Assembly: GCA_020425085.1 (NCBI GenBank)
Contig: JAGQRW010000017.1
Location: 1-64,000 of the forward strand
DNA from: Paracoccaceae bacterium
Lineage (GTDB): Bacteria; Pseudomonadota; Alphaproteobacteria; Rhodobacterales; Rhodobacteraceae
DNA length: 64,000 nucleotides
Direction of reading: 5' to 3'
Shown here: positions 63,154-64,000 of the stretch, piece by piece
Layout of the letters: every line of letters starts with the position of its first letter
How positions within the stretch are numbered: the first letter of the stretch is position 1
The notes under the pieces: generated by a model
The model's database searches: none
What the model was told of the DNA's origin: nothing
The model's input: only the letters and a program-made list of their open reading frames with translations
Made by a program: the position numbers and the translations under genes

Positions 63154-64000
63154 TCAGGAATTGCCGCGATCATCGCGGAACAAACCAAGCTTCTGTTGTG
63201 CAACACGATCGGAATAGCTGAACAAGACCGCTTCGTCATCAACTTCGTGGCTTACCCATTTCCAGCTTGGAACCACAAAAATGTCCTTTGGGCCCCATGC
63301 AAACACCTTGCCGTCAATGGTGCTACGCCCATGTCCTTCAGTCGGGACATAGACCGTCGCGTCGGTAGAGCGGTAAGATGCAGTCTTGAACCCCTTTGGC
63401 AACAATTGCAAAAACGGTGAGATCGTCGGCATCGCCCAGCCCCCGTCTACCGGATTTACATAGCGCATCTTCAGACCGTGGCAGGGATCCCATTCATCCT
63501 GCGCCTTCATCACCTCCAGCGCCTCGCGCGAACGCGCATAGGGGTAGTTGAAAATCGGAGAAGCAAGCCTGTCCTGTTGATGATCTACCGGCAGCATGTT
63601 GGCGCCATAGCGCGCAAAACTGTCACCGGTTTTGCGGCTGACAAGTTGTTCGTCGTCACTATACCCTTCGGCGAATGAGGCGTCGAAAAAACCAACGATG
63701 GGAATATCAAGACCGTCAAGCCAGATCATTGGCTGATCGGTGGTGTTGCCGTGATCGTGCCAGGCACCGGGCGGAGTAATCACGAAATCACCAAACTGCA
63801 TATTGGTTCGCTCACCATTGACGGCGGTATGCGCCCCTGCACCATCCAGCACGAATCGCAGCGCCGACTGACTGTGCCGATGCGCTGGCGCAACCTCACC
63901 CGGCATCACAAGTTGCAAGCCGGCATAAAGTGAAGTGGTGATCCTGGAAGAGCCGCGCATACCGGGATTTTCCAGGATCAGCACCCGCCGTTCGGCCTCT
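63154..64000 (-). CDS. gentisate 1,2-dioxygenase (5' end cut by window)
   Basis: An Fe(II) bicupin dioxygenase that opens the ring of gentisate to maleylpyruvate. About 282 residues are visible; the family usually has about 340, so roughly the first 60 lie beyond the window. The first cupin has PGEVAPAHRHSQSALRFVLDGAGAHTAVNGERTNMQFGDFVITPPGAWHDHGN with the metal-binding histidines. The second cupin, STDATVYVPTEGHGRSTIDGKVFAWGPKDIFVVPSWKWVSHE, is less conserved. Salicylate-cleaving relatives exist and cannot be excluded. Confidence 0.9.
   Translation of the reverse strand, partial: EAERRVLILENPGMRGSSRITTSLYAGLQLVMPGEVAPAHRHSQSALRFVLDGAGAHTAVNGERTNMQFGDFVITPPGAWHDHGNTTDQPMIWLDGLDIPIVGFFDASFAEGYSDDEQLVSRKTGDSFARYGANMLPVDHQQDRLASPIFNYPYARSREALEVMKAQDEWDPCHGLKMRYVNPVDGGWAMPTISPFLQLLPKGFKTASYRSTDATVYVPTEGHGRSTIDGKVFAWGPKDIFVVPSWKWVSHEVDDEAVLFSYSDRVAQQKLGLFRDDRGNS

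Overview
The window is a stretch of alphaproteobacterial chromosome, most likely from the Rhodobacteraceae/Rhodobacterales. The evidence is gene content and order: pmbA-cysQ-DUF4170-waaA-lpxK, the replication block rpsT-rhodanese-dnaA-dnaN-recF with gyrB nearby, mutM facing ubiE-ubiB, class III alcohol dehydrogenase with S-formylglutathione hydrolase, and a large compact flagellar locus with flaF/flbT, a FliN-type switch protein and MotE-like and FliL proteins. The DNA looks moderately GC-rich and is densely packed. I see no tRNA, rRNA, insertion sequence, prophage or CRISPR array.

Layout. 1-4.6 kb (minus): envelope operon pmbA/tldE, cysQ, DUF4170, waaA, lpxK (cut by the window start). 4.7-6.2 kb: exported DUF2125 protein. 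6.4-9.4 kb (minus): glpD-glpK, with a 19-bp palindrome in front of glpD. 9.5-14.2 kb (plus): glutathione-dependent formaldehyde oxidation (adhI, fghA) interleaved with a NYN/LOTUS-type putative nuclease, a GNAT acetyltransferase, a DUF188 protein and a HAD hydrolase. 14.2-22.7 kb (minus): gyrB, LysE transporter, small secreted protein, recF, dnaN, dnaA, rhodanese, rpsT. 22.8-28.4 kb: enoyl-CoA hydratase, mutM, ubiE, ubiB, M48 metalloprotease.

28.5-60.8 kb is one flagellar island: flgD-fliK; flgJ-like/flgN-like; flagellin-flaF-flbT-DUF1217; fliI; flgB-flgC-fliE-fliQ-flgF-flgG-flgA-flgH-fliL-like; fliL-DUF6468-like-motE-like-motA-unknown 811 aa-lytic transglycosylase-flhA-fliR-flhB-fliJ-like; fliF-fliH-fliN-fliP-FliG-like; motB-flgE-flgK-flgL-flgI. 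Together these supply the export gate (FlhA, FlhB, FliP, FliQ, FliR), the ATPase complex (FliI, FliH, a FliJ-like protein), rod, rings, hook, filament, stator and flagellin control. No fliM and no standard fliG lie in the window. Four TTAA-N7-TTAA-like (CtrA-type) sites, each with one mismatch, lie in front of the flagellin gene, between fliI and flgB, between fliL and fliF, and in front of motB. This fits the CtrA control known for rhodobacteral flagella. The flagellin leader carries two tight hairpins, and the gene for the predicted flagellin-mRNA regulator FlbT lies just downstream.

60.9-64 kb: bifunctional mannose-1-phosphate guanylyltransferase/mannose-6-phosphate isomerase, then two gentisate-pathway genes (a fumarylpyruvate hydrolase-like protein and gentisate 1,2-dioxygenase, the latter cut by the window end).

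Most of the window is ordinary core chromosome. The points most worth following up are the flagellin leader hairpins, the CtrA-like site set, the 811-aa periplasmic protein beside motA together with the MotE-like gene, the short FliG-like protein, and the glpD palindrome.
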